Positions 20,567-20,784 of a DNA stretch of 20,784 bases are shown here, piece after piece. Both the position numbers and the translations under genes were made by a program. The DNA lies in NCBI RefSeq assembly GCF_000003605.2, contig NW_003153110.1, positions 1 through 20,784 of the forward strand, read 5' to 3'. A model generated the notes under the pieces. The model made no database searches. It had not been told where the DNA came from and saw only the letters and a program-made list of their open reading frames with translations. This DNA comes from Saccoglossus kowalevskii (taxonomy: Eukaryota > Hemichordata > Enteropneusta > Harrimaniidae). Position 1 is the first letter of the stretch. Each line of letters starts with the position of its first letter.

Positions 20567-20784
20567 CAGACAATGTATAAAACACCTACTTACAGACAGA
20601 TGACTTGGTGGTTTACAGACAATGTATAAAATACCTACTTACAGACAGATAACATGGTGGTTTACAGACAATGTATGAAATACCTTACTTCAGACAGATA
20701 ACATGGTGGTTTACAGACAATGTATAAAATACCTACTTACAGACAGATAACATGGTGGTTTTAAAGATAATGTATAAAATACCT
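20567..20784. repeat. Right-end block matching 4741-4965
   Basis: The last units of the window have the same rare pair of features as 4741-4965: a shortened junction CCTTACTTCAGACAG (4854 and 20681), two bases shorter than the common form, followed one unit later by a TTTAAAGAT unit that keeps the ATACCT ending. The offset is about 15.8 kb. The copy here has an extra T in GGTTTTAAAG. The match may continue beyond the window. Confidence 0.65.

Larger units (their letters stand above)
1..20784. repeat. Satellite/minisatellite array, 49-bp unit, about 423 head-to-tail copies, fills the window
   Basis: The same 49-bp unit repeats from the first base to the last with no interruption and no inversion. 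A copy close to consensus lies at 541-589. In order it contains ACAGATAACATGG, then TGGTTTACAGACA, then ATGTATAAAATACC, then TACTTACAG. Consensus composition is about 20 A, 13 T, 8 G and 8 C, with no CpG. Common variation is A or G in GATAAC/GATGAC, TTTACAG or TTCACAG in the middle, and TACTTACAG, TCCTTACAG, TACTTATAA or TACTTGCAG at the end. Most units differ from consensus at only a few bases, so the array is well homogenised. Both window edges fall inside a unit, so the true array is longer. No reading frame stays open because the period shifts frame at each unit and stop triplets occur on both strands. Function is unknown. Long satellites of this kind are usually heterochromatic (pericentromeric, subtelomeric or interstitial), which is inference here. 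Confidence 0.98.

Noticed and set aside
1-20784. Possible CRISPR array because of a regular short direct repeat
   Set aside because: A CRISPR array has conserved repeats separated by unrelated spacers. Here all 49 bases of the unit are conserved and contiguous, with no variable spacer and no cas gene.
1-20784. Coding repeat (a protein with many short tandem repeats)
   Set aside because: The period is 49 bp, so each unit shifts the frame, and stop triplets (TAA in GATAAC or TGA in GATGAC, TAA in GTATAAAA, and TAG and TAA on the other strand) close all six frames within a few units.
1-20784. CENP-B box or telomeric repeat
   Set aside because: I looked for TTCG...CGGG, as in the CENP-B box, and for TTAGGG or similar telomere units and saw neither. 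The lack of a CENP-B box does not rule out a centromeric site.
1-20784. tRNA, rRNA or other structured RNA genes
   Set aside because: No conserved tRNA boxes or rRNA segments are visible, and every stretch is explained by the satellite unit.

Overview
The whole 20,784-base window is one uninterrupted tandem repeat (satellite or minisatellite) with a 49-bp unit. About 423 units lie head to tail in one orientation, and the array runs off both ends of the window. I found no protein gene, RNA gene, transposon, CRISPR array or unique flanking sequence. The unit length is not a multiple of three and the unit carries stop triplets on both strands, so every reading frame closes quickly. An array this long, AT-rich (consensus about 33% G+C) and without a CpG in its consensus points to eukaryotic nuclear heterochromatin, most likely from an animal. 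The sequence alone does not identify the species, and I know of no named satellite that it matches.

The unit is itself an old duplication. It holds two diverged halves of about 23 and 26 bp, each opening with TTACAGACA. Above the unit is a higher-order repeat (HOR) of ten distinguishable unit types, 492 bp long (eight units of 49 bp and two of 50 bp). It is complete at 838-1329, 17494-17986 and 18824-19315, with an 11-unit variant at 19316-19857. Elsewhere the same types recur in the same order, but the spacing between marker units varies from 6 to 53 units, as expected when unequal exchange or slippage inserts and deletes whole units.

Layout: (1) about 1-7980, HOR-derived, with internal duplications at 932-1922/2111-3150 and 5425-6013/6507-7095; (2) about 7981-12630, nearly free of the HOR marker units and dominated by a recent tandem duplication, 8103-9034/9035-9921; (3) about 12276-16788, a mosaic of interleaved duplicated blocks of about 0.5-1.4 kb at offsets of about 2.2 and 2.8 kb; (4) about 16790-20784, where the HOR is most regular, ending in a stretch that matches 4741-4965.

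Nothing here supports a new enzymatic or defence system. The interest lies in the multi-level architecture, in the phasing (three units equal 147 bp, the nucleosome core length), in one alternating base that switches between a GATA-type and an E-box-type hexamer, and in CpG being concentrated in one unit type. All positions, counts and comparisons were made by eye.
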